The notes: generated by a model not told the origin, from the sequence alone. A DNA stretch of 51,405 nucleotides from Caulobacter sp. (GCA_030678995.1 JAUXTQ010000007.1:115368-166772), one strand, 5' to 3'. Positions 31,305 to 43,657 are shown, numbered from the stretch's first letter. Program-made: numbers and translations.

Positions 31305-33371
31305 CTACGGCTTGGTGTGGGCGTTCAGCCAGCCGAGCACCTCATCGTGCCACTGCACCGAGTTCTGCGGCTTGAGCACCCAGTGGTTCTCCTCGGGGAA
31401 GTAGAGGAAGCGGCTCTCCACGCCCCGGCGCTGCAGGGCGGTGAAGGCGGCGATCCCTTCCTCCAGCGGCACGCGATAGTCGCGGCCGCCGTGGATGACC
31501 ATCATCGGCACGGTCCAGTTTCCCACATGGTCGGCCGGATTGAAGGTCGTGTAGGTCGCGCCGGGGGTCCAGGGCGTGCCACCGTTCTCCCACTCGGTGA
31601 ACCACAGCTCCTCGGTTGAATAGGCCATGAAGCGGGTGTCGAAGACGCCGTCGTGATTGACCAGGCACTTCCACGGCTCGTTCCACTTGCCGGCGATCCA
31701 GTTGACCATGAAGCCGCCATAGGAGCCGCCGAGCGCGCAGGCGCGGTCGCCGTCGAGGAAGCCGTAGGTCTGCAGGGCGTAGGCCCAGCCCTTCTGCAGG
31801 TCTTCCAGCGGGCGGTCGCCCCAGTGGCCGCTGATCGAGTCGGTGAAGGCCTGGCCGTAACCGGTCGAGCCGTGGAAATCGATCATCACCACCGCATAGC
31901 CCGCGCCGGCGTAGGTCTGGGCGTTCCAGCGATAGTGGAACAGGTTGCCGAAGCTGCCCTGCGGCCCGCCATGGATCAGGAAGGCCACCGGATAGCGCTT
32001 GGCCGGGTCGAACCCGACCGGCTTGACTAGGTAGCCGTGGACCGTCTCGCCGTTCCAGCCGGGGAAGCTGAACTGCTCGAAGGCGCCGAACTCGATGTCC
32101 GCCAGCTGCTGGGCGTTGGCGTTGGTCAGCTGGACCGGCTTGCCGCCCTTGCTGCTGATGAAGAACAGCTGCGCCGGGCCGGCGAGGGTGTCATGGGCAT
32201 AGACGATACCCTTGGGCCCCACGTCGAAGCCGCCCACATGGCCCGGGCCGGTCAGGGCCTTTACCTTGCCGGTCTTCACGTCGATGGCGAAGATACGCAC
32301 CTGACCGACGTCGCCGGCGGTGGTGTAGATGGTCTTGCCGTCGGGCGACCAGACGATGCTGTCGGCGGAACGGTCCCAGTCGGCCGCCAGCGGGCGCTCG
32401 GTGTTGGTCGTGTTGTCGTGGATAAGAATCTGCCAGCGATCGGCCTCAAAGCCCGACCGCCGCATGGCCCGATAGGCGACGTAGCGGCCGTCCGGCGAGA
32501 ACGCCGCCCCGGTGTCCCACGCCTTGTTGCCTTCGGTGAAGTTGGTCAGCTGGCCGGTCCCGTCGGCCTTGCCGCCGTAGAGGTCAAAGTTGGTGCTCCA
32601 CGCCTCACTCCTGCCGGCCAGCCGGGCAGAGAACCAGATTTCCGCGCCGTCCGGCGTGAAGCCGAATTCGGTCTCGTCGCCGAAGGGTTTGGAGGGGGTG
32701 TCGCCGTCGAAGCCCTTCATCACCGCCACCGGGCCGTCGGCCTTGATGCCCTTCTCGTCGAAGGTCAGGACGAACAGGTGGTTGCGCGTGCCGTCCGCCC
32801 ATTCGTCCCAGTGGCGCACGAACAGGCGGTCATAGACCACGCCGGTGGTCTTCTGCGCCTTGCGGCCGGCCAGCCGGTCGGCGGTGCACTGCAGGGTGTC
32901 GCAGTCGGGGAAGACGGCCATACTGACCAGCAGCTTCTTGCCGTCCTTCGAGGTCTTGAAGCCCCCCACGTCGAAGGGGAGGTTGGTCACCTGGCTGGCG
33001 CCGGCGGCGCCCACGTCGGCGCGCCAGACCTGCATCGAACCGCTGCGGCTGGACAGGAAATAGAGGCTGTGACCGTCGGCGCCCCAGCGGGCGCTGGAGA
33101 CGCCGCCGCCGTCGGAGGCGTCGAGCCGTCGCGGGGCGGCCGGGGTCTTGCCCGACAGGTCGATCAGCCACAACTCGGTCTTGGCCTTGTTGGCGTCCCA
33201 GTCGGCCACCCGGCGCGAATAGATGACCAACTTGCCGTCCGGAGAGACCCTGGGATCGCTCAGGCGGTCGAGGGTGACCATGTCCCTGGCGGTGAACGGC
33301 CGCGCGTCGGCGGCGGCGGAGATCGAAAGGGCCAGCGCGCCGGCGGCGAGCAGGCGAACGAACATCTTCAT
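31305..33371 (-). CDS. Exported S9 family prolyl oligopeptidase/acylaminoacyl peptidase-like
   Basis: A 688-residue secreted serine peptidase. The signal peptide is MKMFVRLLAAGALALSISAAADA. A beta-propeller of WD40-like/TolB-type repeats (for example SDPRVSPDGKLVIYSRRV) spans about 30-420, followed by an alpha/beta hydrolase domain with nucleophile Ser in LGGSYGGFMVNW near 548, Asp in HGGRDYRVPLEEG near 630 and His in PEENHWVLKP near 660. Such enzymes cleave short peptides or acyl-amino acids. ATG at 33371 gives the signal peptide at the N-terminus; an ATG six bases later is an alternative. It is monocistronic. Confidence 0.93.
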   Translation of the reverse strand: MKMFVRLLAAGALALSISAAADARPFTARDMVTLDRLSDPRVSPDGKLVIYSRRVADWDANKAKTELWLIDLSGKTPAAPRRLDASDGGGVSSARWGADGHSLYFLSSRSGSMQVWRADVGAAGASQVTNLPFDVGGFKTSKDGKKLLVSMAVFPDCDTLQCTADRLAGRKAQKTTGVVYDRLFVRHWDEWADGTRNHLFVLTFDEKGIKADGPVAVMKGFDGDTPSKPFGDETEFGFTPDGAEIWFSARLAGRSEAWSTNFDLYGGKADGTGQLTNFTEGNKAWDTGAAFSPDGRYVAYRAMRRSGFEADRWQILIHDNTTNTERPLAADWDRSADSIVWSPDGKTIYTTAGDVGQVRIFAIDVKTGKVKALTGPGHVGGFDVGPKGIVYAHDTLAGPAQLFFISSKGGKPVQLTNANAQQLADIEFGAFEQFSFPGWNGETVHGYLVKPVGFDPAKRYPVAFLIHGGPQGSFGNLFHYRWNAQTYAGAGYAVVMIDFHGSTGYGQAFTDSISGHWGDRPLEDLQKGWAYALQTYGFLDGDRACALGGSYGGFMVNWIAGKWNEPWKCLVNHDGVFDTRFMAYSTEELWFTEWENGGTPWTPGATYTTFNPADHVGNWTVPMMVIHGGRDYRVPLEEGIAAFTALQRRGVESRFLYFPEENHWVLKPQNSVQWHDEVLGWLNAHTKP

Positions 33372-33442
33372 CGAGGCGTTTCCCGGCGGATCGTTGCGCG
33401 AATGGGCCCGCACCCTAAGGGCCGCGTGCGTCCAGCGCCAGT

Positions 33443-33958
33443 CTAGGGGGCAGCATTTTCCGGCGGTTCGGGCGACCACGGCGTTAGCTTGGGGATCCAC
33501 CGGGGGACGGCGGCGAAATAGGCGGCGTACGGGTCGCCGAAGGTCACCCGCAGGGTCGGTTCCTCGTACATCAGGATGAAGCCCTGGAAGGCGAGCCAGA
33601 CCGCCACCGCGTAGGCCACCAGGCCTGGGCTGTAGAACATCAGCGCCTGCCCCAGCACGATGGCCATGACCGCCGCGTACATCGGATTGCGGACGAATCG
33701 ATACAGGCCTGTGACCACCAGGGTCCCCGGCGGCGCGATGGGAGCGGGGGTGCCCAGCCCGTCCAGGGCGAACCGCGCGAAACTGGCGATCAGCGCGGCG
33801 AGACCCGCCAGGATGAGCAGGCCGCCGACGGTCATCAGGACGGTGCTGGAGTAGCTGAGGTCCCAGCGCGTGATCCACCAGGGGATCACCCCGGCGAAGG
33901 TCCCGGGAACCAGGACGAAGAACAGGATCGAGCCCAGGATGGCGCCGGTGCGGTTCAT
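33443..33958 (-). CDS. Isoprenylcysteine carboxyl methyltransferase/PEMT-like membrane methyltransferase
   Basis: A 171-residue protein with four or five hydrophobic segments. The family signature LVVTGLYRFVRNPMYAAVMA lies near residue 83, and EEPTLRVTFGDPYAAYFAAVPR near 132 carries the conserved Glu and Tyr of the SAM/substrate site. Bacterial homologues methylate varied substrates or are unassigned. It is encoded between trmFO and the S9 peptidase on the same strand, 26 bases after trmFO, so cotranscription with trmFO is possible. Confidence 0.87.
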   Translation of the reverse strand: MNRTGAILGSILFFVLVPGTFAGVIPWWITRWDLSYSSTVLMTVGGLLILAGLAALIASFARFALDGLGTPAPIAPPGTLVVTGLYRFVRNPMYAAVMAIVLGQALMFYSPGLVAYAVAVWLAFQGFILMYEEPTLRVTFGDPYAAYFAAVPRWIPKLTPWSPEPPENAAP

Positions 33959-33984
33959 GTCTGCTCCCCCTTGCTCCCGGCAGT

Positions 33985-35385
33985 CTACTCCGCCGCGACG
34001 AGAACCTCACCCGTCAGCCAACGGTCCAGATCGGCCAGGGCCCGTTCGCTCATGGCCAGCTTCTTCGCCCGGCCGCGCTCCTGCGGCGGCAGCTTGCGGC
34101 CGTCGGCGTCGTGGCGCGGCGCCTCCATCGGCGGCAGCAGGCCATAGTTGATGTTCATCGGCTGGAAGCTGGCCTTGGGCCCGTCAAGGAACCCGCCGGT
34201 GATGTGGGTGGCCAGCGCGCCCAGCGCCGTGGTGACGGGCGGAATCGTGATCGGCCGGCCCAGGCGTTCGGCCGCGGCCAGTCGTCCGGTCAGCAGGCCG
34301 ATGGCGGCGCTTTCCACATAGCCCTCGACACCGGTCACCTGTCCGGCAAAGCGCAGGCGTGTATCGGCCCTCAGCCGCAGCTTGCCGTCCAGCAGGCGCG
34401 GGCTGTTGAGGAAGGTGTTGCGGTGCAGGCCGCCGAGGCGGGCGAACTGGGCGTTCTCCAGCCCCGGGATCATGCGGAAAATGTCGGTCTGGGCGCCGTG
34501 CTTCAGCTTGGTCTGGAAGCCGACCATGTTCCACAGGGTGCCCAGCGCGTTGTCCTGGCGCAGCTGGACGATGGCCCAGGGCTTGACCGCCCGGTTGTGG
34601 GCGTTGGTCAGGCCGACCGGCTTCATCGGGCCGTGGCGCAGGGTCTCGCGGCCGCGCTCGGTCATCACCTCGATCGGCAGGCAGCCGTCGAAATAGGGCA
34701 CGGTCTCCCAGTCCTTGAACTCGGACTTGGGCCCGGCCAGCAAGGCGTCGATGAAGGCGTCGTACTGCTCGCGGTCCATCGGGCAGTTGATGTAGGCCGC
34801 GGCGTCGCCGCCCGGACCTTCCTTGTCATAACGCGACTGCCGCCAGGCCTTGCTCATGTCGATCGAGTCGAGGTGCACGATCGGGGCAATGGCGTCGAAG
34901 AAGCTCAGGGAGTCCTCGCCGGTCAGCTCAAGGATGGCCTGGGCGAGCGAAGGGGAGGTGAGAGGGCCGGTGGCCACGATCACGCTGTCCCAGTCCGCCG
35001 GCGGCAGGCCCGCGACCTCCTCCCGGACGATGGTGATCAGGGGGTGGGCGTCCAGCCGGGCCGTGACGTCGGCGGAAAAGCCGTCGCGGTCCACGGCCAG
35101 GGCCCCGCCGGCGGGCACCTGATGGGCGTCGCCGCTCGACAGGATGATCGAGCCACAGCGGCGCATCTCGGCGTGCAGCAGCCCCACGGCATTGTAGCGC
35201 CAGTCGTCCGAGCGGAAGGAGTTGGAACAGACCAGCTCGGCCAGGCTGTCGGTCTGGTGGGCGTCGGTGCCGCGCACCGGCCGCATCTCGTGCAGCACGG
35301 CCGGAACCCCGGCCTGGGCGATCTGCCAGGCGGCCTCCGAACCGGCCAAGCCGCCGCCGATCACATGTACAGGGCTCATCGTCAT
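33985..35385 (-). CDS. trmFO: Methylenetetrahydrofolate-tRNA-(uracil-5-)-methyltransferase TrmFO
   Basis: A 466-residue flavoprotein that makes m5U54 in tRNA with methylene-THF and FAD. The N-terminal FAD motif [18 protein letters not shown] is followed by [16 protein letters not shown] near 31, [11 protein letters not shown] with the catalytic-site Cys near 52, and a C-terminal [20 protein letters not shown] region near 395. Its presence implies this organism uses TrmFO rather than SAM-dependent TrmA for T54, as is common in alphaproteobacteria. ATG at 35379 (MSPVHV) is an equally good start. Confidence 0.96.
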   Translation of the reverse strand: MTMSPVHVIGGGLAGSEAAWQIAQAGVPAVLHEMRPVRGTDAHQTDSLAELVCSNSFRSDDWRYNAVGLLHAEMRRCGSIILSSGDAHQVPAGGALAVDRDGFSADVTARLDAHPLITIVREEVAGLPPADWDSVIVATGPLTSPSLAQAILELTGEDSLSFFDAIAPIVHLDSIDMSKAWRQSRYDKEGPGGDAAAYINCPMDREQYDAFIDALLAGPKSEFKDWETVPYFDGCLPIEVMTERGRETLRHGPMKPVGLTNAHNRAVKPWAIVQLRQDNALGTLWNMVGFQTKLKHGAQTDIFRMIPGLENAQFARLGGLHRNTFLNSPRLLDGKLRLRADTRLRFAGQVTGVEGYVESAAIGLLTGRLAAAERLGRPITIPPVTTALGALATHITGGFLDGPKASFQPMNINYGLLPPMEAPRHDADGRKLPPQERGRAKKLAMSERALADLDRWLTGEVLVAAE

Positions 35386-35493
35386 GCGGCGACAGATAGG
35401 CCGCCGCGCCGCTGCGGGAAAGCGGCAGATACTGGCGCATCGGCGTCAGATGTGTTGGTCTGCATCGTCGTGGTTCTTCGGGGAGGGTGGATC

Positions 35494-36423
35494 GTGGCTC
35501 AGATCGACATCGCAAAGACGGCCTTCGCCGGCTTCGGACTCATCGCGCGCAAGCCCATGGCCGTGGCCGGGTGGGCGCTGTTCCTGCTGGTGGTGGGCAT
35601 CCTGCCGGTGGCCCTGATGATCGGGCCGTTCATGACGACCCTGTTCGAGTTCATCGACCTGGCCAAGGCGGACATCGAGCCGTCGAAGGAGCAGCTGGCC
35701 TCGTTCATGTCGGCCATGTACATGGCCCATCCCGTGCTCTGGCTGACAGGCCTGATCACCCGGGTGATGCTCACCGGCGCGGTATTCCGAGCCATTCTGG
35801 AACCTTCGGCCGGCCGCTGGGCCTACCTGCGCCTGGGCATGGGCGAGGTCATGTTGGCCGTGGTGGTCATCGTGCTGGGCATCCTGATCGGCCTGGCGGC
35901 GATGGTCTTCATGGGAGTCTCGGCCGGCATTACGGTGGCGATCTGGCAGGCTTCGGAAGCGGCCGCTATCGGCGTGGGGATCCTGCTTGGCGTGGCCCTG
36001 GTGTTCGGGGTGATCTGGGCATTGCTGCGGTTCTCGCTGGCCGCGCCGATGAGCTTCGCCGAGCGCAATTTCCGGCTGTTTGAATCCTGGTCTCTGACCA
36101 AGGGACACGCTTTCAACCTGTTGATCGTGGCCATTCTGGTGGCGGTGGTCCTGGCGCTGCTGGAAGCGGTGGTGGTGACGGTCTTTGTCGTGGTGGTCGG
36201 ATCGGCGGCGGGGGTCGGCGTCAGCAGCGGCGCCCTGACCGAGGAGACCGTGCGCGCCTTCTTCGATCAACCGGCCGCGACCTGGATGCCGCTGGTCGCC
36301 CCCTGGCTCGCTCTGGTGGGCGTGGTCGCCAGCGTCCTGGGCGCCATGGCCCTGGCCATCGTCACCGCGCCCTGGGCCGAGGCCTATCGCCAGCTCAACA
36401 AAGGCCCCGAGCCGGGAATGTAG
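35494..36423 (+). CDS. Polytopic membrane protein, paralogue 1 of 4
   Basis: A 309-residue protein with about six transmembrane helices. It opens with IDIAKTAFAGFGLIARKP, then a hydrophobic helix. A mid segment, SFAERNFRLFESWSLTKGHA, is followed by a long helix, and the end is APWAEAYRQLNKGPEPGM. The same plan (F-x-GF-x3-R at the N-terminus, W-x-LT-(K/R) in the middle, Y/F-RQL at the C-terminus) recurs in the next three membrane proteins. It resembles the membrane domains attached to some glycerophosphodiesterases (PF10110-like), but function is unknown. GTG start at 35494 with GGAGG seven bases upstream. Confidence 0.75.
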   Translation: MAQIDIAKTAFAGFGLIARKPMAVAGWALFLLVVGILPVALMIGPFMTTLFEFIDLAKADIEPSKEQLASFMSAMYMAHPVLWLTGLITRVMLTGAVFRAILEPSAGRWAYLRLGMGEVMLAVVVIVLGILIGLAAMVFMGVSAGITVAIWQASEAAAIGVGILLGVALVFGVIWALLRFSLAAPMSFAERNFRLFESWSLTKGHAFNLLIVAILVAVVLALLEAVVVTVFVVVVGSAAGVGVSSGALTEETVRAFFDQPAATWMPLVAPWLALVGVVASVLGAMALAIVTAPWAEAYRQLNKGPEPGM

Positions 36424-36427
36424 GCGT

Positions 36428-36448
36428 CGCGGCCCGACGCGGGCCGCG
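36428..36448 (+). terminator. Hairpin between paralogues 1 and 2
   Basis: CGCGGCCC and GGGCCGCG with a GACGC loop form an eight-base-pair stem five bases after the stop. There is no T tract, so termination is uncertain. Confidence 0.4.
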
Positions 36449-36534
36449 TCCCCGCAAATCCTGTCGCCACGGGCAGCGAAGCAGGCTCTAACAGGACCCA
36501 GGGAGCACACCGCGCGGGGTGCGCGAGAGGTCGT

Positions 36535-37332
36535 ATGTCGCAGGCGCGTTTTTCGGTCCGGACGGCGGTGGCCGAGGGTTTCGACTTCTGGCGGCGGAAC
36601 GCGCTCAAGGCGGTGGGGCCGCTGGCCATCGCGGCGGCGGCGGCGTTCGCCGCGACCCTGCTGCAGGGACGGCTCGCCCTCATCGCCCTGGCGGTCAACT
36701 TCATCGCCCTGGTCATGGCCCAGGGCGCGCTCTACCGGCTGGCCCTGGAGGGCGCGGGCGCCGAACCGGCGGACCGCAACGGTCCCCTCGGCCTGCAGTG
36801 GCGATGGCTTGAAACCCGCCTCGCCATGGTCATCATCCTGCTGCTGCTGGTTCTGGCGATTTCGGCGACGGTGATGGTCTTTTTCCTGGTGGTGGCGCTC
36901 CTGGGCATTGTCGGCGGCGAGGCGGCGATCACCGCGGCTTCGCCCGAGGCCCTCATGGCCGGCCTCAGCCCGATGGCTGTCCTGGCCTTCAACAGCGGGG
37001 TCCTCCTGGCCTTCCTGGGCCTGCTGGTGGTGATCATGCGCCTGGCCATGGCCGCGCCGGCGACGGCGGCGACGGGCCGGCTTCAATTCCTCCGCACCCT
37101 GCCGCTGACCCGCGGCTCGGTGATGCGCCTGATGCTCGCGGTCCTGCTGGTCAACCTGCCCATCTTCGCCGTGCAGGGGCTGGCCTGGGGCTACATCAGG
37201 ATCACCGGCGAGCAGGGTTTCGCGCCCTGGGCCGACGGCGTCACCGCCGCGCTCACGCCGGCCTTCTTCATCCCGATCGCCATCGGCATGACCTCCTACA
37301 TCTACCTGCGCCTGCGCGGAGACCACGGCTGA
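36535..37332 (+). CDS. Polytopic membrane protein, paralogue 2 of 4
   Basis: A 265-residue protein with about six helices, beginning MSQARFSVRTAVAEGFDFWR. The middle segment ATGRLQFLRTLPLTRGSVMR is a diverged form of the shared W-x-LT-(K/R)-G motif, lacking the Trp. The C-terminal RQL box is missing, and the protein ends in SYIYLRLRGDHG. It is the most diverged of the four paralogues. Its stop overlaps the start of paralogue 3 by one base (TGATG), implying coupled translation and perhaps a heteromeric complex. Confidence 0.75.
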   Translation: MSQARFSVRTAVAEGFDFWRRNALKAVGPLAIAAAAAFAATLLQGRLALIALAVNFIALVMAQGALYRLALEGAGAEPADRNGPLGLQWRWLETRLAMVIILLLLVLAISATVMVFFLVVALLGIVGGEAAITAASPEALMAGLSPMAVLAFNSGVLLAFLGLLVVIMRLAMAAPATAATGRLQFLRTLPLTRGSVMRLMLAVLLVNLPIFAVQGLAWGYIRITGEQGFAPWADGVTAALTPAFFIPIAIGMTSYIYLRLRGDHG

Positions 37333-38210
37333 TGCGCCTGTACCCATCCAGCATCGCCTTCGAGGGCTTCCGCATCATTCGCGACCGGCCGGGGCTGATC
37401 CTCTCTTGGACCGGCTTCTACCTGGCGTCGCTGCTGGGGATGATCCTGATCCTGCTGCTGCCCAACCTCGGGAACCTGGCGGCCGTGGAGGCGACCGGGA
37501 TCCAGCGGGACTATGGGGAGATCGTGGCGCGGTTCGGCCCGTCGGCGCTGCTGGTCGTTCCGCTGGCGATGATCATGCTGATCATGCTGGTGACGGCGGT
37601 CTACCGCACCGTCCTGACGCCGGAAGACAGGAGCCCGGCGCACCTGAAAGTCGGCCCAGACGAGCTGCGCATGTTCCTGGTCAGCATGCTGGTGATCCTC
37701 ATCTTCGCCCTGGCCAGCGGCCTCTACGGCGCGACGGTCATTTTGCTCGCCAACGCCTCCGGCAACCTGCACAGCGTCGTCACGGTGCTCGGGTCGATCG
37801 GCGGCGTGGTCCTGCTGGGTTGGCTCGCCGTGCGCCTGGCCCTGGCCGGGGTGATGACCTTCGCCGAGCACCATTTCCGCCTCGGCGCCGCCTGGCGGCT
37901 GACCAAGGGACAGTTCTGGCGGCTGCTGCTCACGCTCGGCCTGACCTTCCTCTTCGCCGCCCTGGTGGTGGTGTTCGCCGGGGTGTTCAGCCTCGTGCTG
38001 GCGACGCTCACCGGCGGGTTCGAGATGATGGGGGCCCTGGTCAATCCGGACATGACCAACCTCACCCCGGCCCTGGCCGCGGCCATCCTCGGCCAGCTGC
38101 TGTTGCAACTGGCCCTGCAGACCCTGCTGATCGTGTTGGTGTTCGTGATCTTTTACGCGCCGCCAGCGGCGGCCTACCGCCAGCTCAAGACGCCGCCGGT
38201 CGCGCCTTAG
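37332..38210 (+). CDS. Polytopic membrane protein, paralogue 3 of 4
   Basis: A 292-residue protein with about six helices. It opens MRLYPSSIAFEGFRIIRDRP, carries TFAEHHFRLGAAWRLTKGQF near residue 178 and ends FYAPPAAAYRQLKTPPVAP. It is closely similar in layout to paralogue 1 and to the broken fourth copy at 39340. It converges with the GST gene, the stops overlapping by four bases. Confidence 0.77.
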   Translation: MRLYPSSIAFEGFRIIRDRPGLILSWTGFYLASLLGMILILLLPNLGNLAAVEATGIQRDYGEIVARFGPSALLVVPLAMIMLIMLVTAVYRTVLTPEDRSPAHLKVGPDELRMFLVSMLVILIFALASGLYGATVILLANASGNLHSVVTVLGSIGGVVLLGWLAVRLALAGVMTFAEHHFRLGAAWRLTKGQFWRLLLTLGLTFLFAALVVVFAGVFSLVLATLTGGFEMMGALVNPDMTNLTPALAAAILGQLLLQLALQTLLIVLVFVIFYAPPAAAYRQLKTPPVAP

Positions 38211-38821
38211 GCCGCGGCGCTTGGCCGGGCCGATACCCGCGCGTGCCAGGCGCGCAGGTTCGGCGCGTCCTCCGGAAGTTCCAACCCGGTAAAGCCGGCG
38301 AAATCCACCGTCGACTGGGCGCAGATGTCCGCCATGGAATAGACCTCGCCCGCCAGGTGCGGCCGGCCATCGGCCAGGTCACGGTCCAACCACTGGCAGA
38401 CGCGCCCATATGTCTCGCGGTTTGACTCGCCGAAGTCCTTGAACTGGGTCAGCAGGGCGGCGGTCAGCGGATGGGCGTGACGCCAGAACATCCCGACGGG
38501 CGTCATCAGCTGGAACTCGACGCGGCGGATCCACATGTCGATCAGCGCCTGCTCCACCGCCGTGGCGCCAAACAGGGCCGGCGTCGGGTGGAGGGCTTCC
38601 AGGTAGCGGCAGATCGAGACGCTCTCGGAAATCGCCGTGCCGTCGTCGAGCACCAGGGTCGGCAGCTGGCCCAGCGAATTGCGGGCGCGGTGCTCGGGCG
38701 ACTTGTGCTCGCGCTCGCGCATGTTCACGCGGGTCTCGGGAAGGTCGATGCCCTTCTCGGCCACGAAGATGCGCACCCGGCGCGGATTGGGCGCGGGGTT
38801 GCGCTCCCCATAGAGGATCAT
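38207..38821 (-). CDS. Glutathione S-transferase
   Basis: A 204-residue GST. In the thioredoxin-like N-terminal domain, LYGERNPAPNPRRVRIFVAE holds the active-site region, and GQLPTLVLDDGTAISESVSI near 52-71 has the cis-Pro and the Glu-Ser glutathione-binding pair. A helical C-terminal domain follows, with the N-capping box SMADICAQSTVDFAG near 158. Such enzymes conjugate or reduce with glutathione; the substrate is unknown. It lies between membrane paralogues on the opposite strand and is probably unrelated to them. Confidence 0.9.
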   Translation of the reverse strand: MILYGERNPAPNPRRVRIFVAEKGIDLPETRVNMREREHKSPEHRARNSLGQLPTLVLDDGTAISESVSICRYLEALHPTPALFGATAVEQALIDMWIRRVEFQLMTPVGMFWRHAHPLTAALLTQFKDFGESNRETYGRVCQWLDRDLADGRPHLAGEVYSMADICAQSTVDFAGFTGLELPEDAPNLRAWHARVSARPSAAA

Positions 38822-38830
38822 GTCAGGCCG

Positions 38831-39127
38831 CTAGCTGCAGGGCTTGGTGCCGCAGGTCGCCAGGCCGGAGCGCTGGGCGGTTTCGAGATCCTGACGATCG
38901 ATCCGGGCGCGCTCTTCCCACTGGGCGCGGGTCATGCAGACCCGGCTGGGGACCCGCGATCCGATCACCGGCGCTGTCTTGCAGACGCGGGCGTTGGGAT
39001 CTTTCTTGCTGGTCGGGGCGGTGGTGGCCGCCGGCGCCGAGGCGTCCGGCGCGGCGGGCGATTCTTCGGCGATGACCGCGGTGGCGATCGAGGCGGTGGC
39101 AGCAAACGTAATCAGAAGAGCCTTCAC
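38831..39127 (-). CDS. Small exported protein with four cysteines
   Basis: A 98-residue protein. From a GTG at 39127 it reads (M)KALLITFAATASIATAVIAEE, a good signal peptide. An Ala/Pro/Thr-rich linker follows, then a C-terminal domain with RVCKTAPVIGSRVPSRVCMT and SGLATCGTKPCS. The four Cys could form two disulfides in the periplasm. An ATG at 39139 would add four residues and lacks a ribosome binding site. The K-T-x-x-x-x-G-S-R-x-x-x-R-V-C-x-T pattern occurs in many small uncharacterised proteins of Sphingomonadales and Caulobacterales. It is encoded 9 bases upstream of the GST gene on the same strand. Confidence 0.75.
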   Translation of the reverse strand: MKALLITFAATASIATAVIAEESPAAPDASAPAATTAPTSKKDPNARVCKTAPVIGSRVPSRVCMTRAQWEERARIDRQDLETAQRSGLATCGTKPCS

Positions 39128-39339
39128 GGGGGACCCCATACGAAAATGGACCAAGGATTGGGACCTCGTCGCCAAACCACGAGGGTGCAAGAAAGCACGG
39201 CGGGGTGCGAATGTCACCGTTCGCACGCCTGTCGCGACCATTCTGCACAGTCCTGCGGCGCCAAGGCCCCGCTTGCCTCGCTCCGCGCGGGATGCTCCCT
39301 TGGGGCGGCTCTGCGGTATCGGGTTGGGACGGGAAGCAC

Positions 39340-40231
39340 ATGTTTTCGGTGACGGACGCTGCATTCAGCGGATTTCGGACGGCGCGGGAAAATCTGCGCG
39401 CCATGCTGGTCTGGATGGTGGTTTTCGGCCTGATCCAGGCGGCCATGACAGCGCTGGTGATGCCGACCCTGGGCCGGTGCTGGCCGAGGTCCAGGCCATG
39501 CAGGGGCAGGTCAATTCCGATGAACAGGAAGTCCTCGATCTGCTCAACCGCATGGTCCAGGCGATCCTGCCGTTGATCGTGCCGATCCTGCTGGTCAGCG
39601 CCGTGCAGAGCGCCGCGGTGAACCGGATGGTCCTGCGGCCGGAGGCCAGGGGATTCGGCTACCTGCGGATCGGCGCCGATGAGTTTCGCCAACTGGCGGT
39701 GATACTGTTGCTGGTGCTGGTCATGGCGGGGGTTAACCTCGCCGGCGGGCTGTTGCTCGGCCTTCTCGGCGTGGCCGCCGGAGCGGTGGGTCCGATACTC
39801 GTCCTGCCGGTGATGTTCGTCGGAATCGTCACGCTCATCTGCGCTGTTGTTGTGGTCTCGGTCCGCCTTTCCCTGGCCAAGGCGCAGACCTTCGCCACCG
39901 GCCGGATCAACCTGTTTGGATCGTGGGGGCTCACCAGGAGCCGGTTCTGGCCGATCCTGGGGGCCTATGTTCTGGCCGCCGTGATGTTCCTGATCGTGAA
40001 CACGGCGGTGCAGGCCATCGCCATGCTGGCCATCGTGGCATTCGGCGGGGGCTTCGCGGCGGTCGGGTCGGTCCAGGCGCCCGACTTCAGCTCCCTGGAG
40101 GCGTTCCTCACCCGGGGCATGATCATCAATCTGGCGATCAGCCTGGCGGCCAGTCCGTTCGTCACGCTGATTCTGCTCTGCCCGGCGCCGGAGATTTTCC
40201 GCCAGTTGACCGCCGGACAGGCGCCCACTCC

Positions 40232-40235
<4 letters not shown>
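39340..40235 (+). pseudogene. Polytopic membrane protein, paralogue 4 of 4, with a one-base frameshift
   Basis: From ATG at 39340 the frame reads MFSVTDAAFSGFRTARENLR, then a hydrophobic helix to ALVMPTLG, after which it leaves the family. The continuation PVLAEVQAMQGQVNSDEQ is in a different frame and runs to the stop at 40235 with five more helices, the shared FGSWGLTRSRFW motif and a final EIFRQLTAGQAPTP. Adding one C in the GGGCCGG at about 39471-39477 (to GGGCCCGG) restores a 298-residue protein of the same size as the paralogues. It is either a recent pseudogene or a sequencing error. The stops of this gene and the convergent uvrA overlap. Confidence 0.85.
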
Positions 40236-43123
<2,888 letters not shown>

Positions 43124-43207
43124 GGTCACCGGAAGAAACGCGCGAGGCCGGCCCTCGGGGCGCGGCGCAACGGATATATGTAGTGCTGAGAGTCGCGTTT
43201 AACACAA

Positions 43208-43222
43208 GAACATTGTGAGAAC
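43208..43222 (-). promoter_or_regulatory. LexA (SOS) box upstream of uvrA
   Basis: GAACATTGTGAGAAC reads GTTCTCACAATGTTC on the uvrA strand, an exact GTTC-N7-GTTC direct repeat, the established LexA operator of alphaproteobacteria. Its distance to the uvrA start (85 bases) is compatible with a promoter in between. Confidence 0.85.
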
Positions 43223-43236
43223 GCGCCAATGCGCGC

Positions 43237-43267
43237 CGCCCTGCTGCCAGGGTTTGTCAGCAGGGCG
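43237..43267 (-). terminator. Hairpin after brnA
   Basis: GCCCTGCTG and CAGCAGGGC, extended by one further C-G pair, form a ten-base-pair stem with an eleven-base loop, directly after the BrnA stop at 43271-43273 on the minus strand. The T tract is weak. Confidence 0.5.
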
Positions 43268-43270
43268 CCG

Positions 43271-43657
43271 TCACCGCTTGATCCCGCGCTCCCGCTCCAT
43301 CGCCTGGCGCAGGTGGTAGTTGAGCTTGGTCTGCCAGCCCTTGCCGCCGGATTTCAGCCAGTCCAGCACGTCAGCGTCCAGGCGGATGGTCAGCTGCTGC
43401 TTGACCACCCGGTAATGCATGCCCTGCACGGCGTTGCGCCAGAAGGATTCGTCGAGCCGCGGAATGTCGGAAAAGTCGATGTCCTCGTCGCGCATGTTGC
43501 GCAGCCGTTCGAGGTCGGCCTTTTCCTCATCCGTGAACGGGCGGGGATTGAGTGGGTCGTACTCAATCGTCACCCAGGCGGGTTCGCCAGTATCGGCGTC
43601 GCTCTCGGGGTTCGGCGGGGCGGGCCGAGATGATGCGGGTGACTTCCGAGCCGTCAT
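43271..43657 (-). CDS. brnA: BrnA family antitoxin
   Basis: A 128-residue protein. The C-terminal half has RLDESFWRNAVQGMHYRVVK followed by LTIRLDADVLDWLKSGGKGW and YHLRQAMERE, the ribbon-helix-helix DNA-binding domain typical of BrnA (PF14384). BrnA neutralises the BrnT toxin and represses the operon. With the ATG at 43657 it would overlap the brnT coding region by 95 bases; a GTG at 43573 (VTIEYDPLNPRPF) would reduce this to 11 bases. The true start is uncertain. Confidence 0.85.
   Translation of the reverse strand: MTARKSPASSRPAPPNPESDADTGEPAWVTIEYDPLNPRPFTDEEKADLERLRNMRDEDIDFSDIPRLDESFWRNAVQGMHYRVVKQQLTIRLDADVLDWLKSGGKGWQTKLNYHLRQAMERERGIKR

Noticed and set aside
34111..35493. Upstream extension of the first membrane paralogue across trmFO
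   Set aside because: The extension is antisense to TrmFO and motif-free. A GTG with GGAGG at 35494 gives a proper membrane-protein start.
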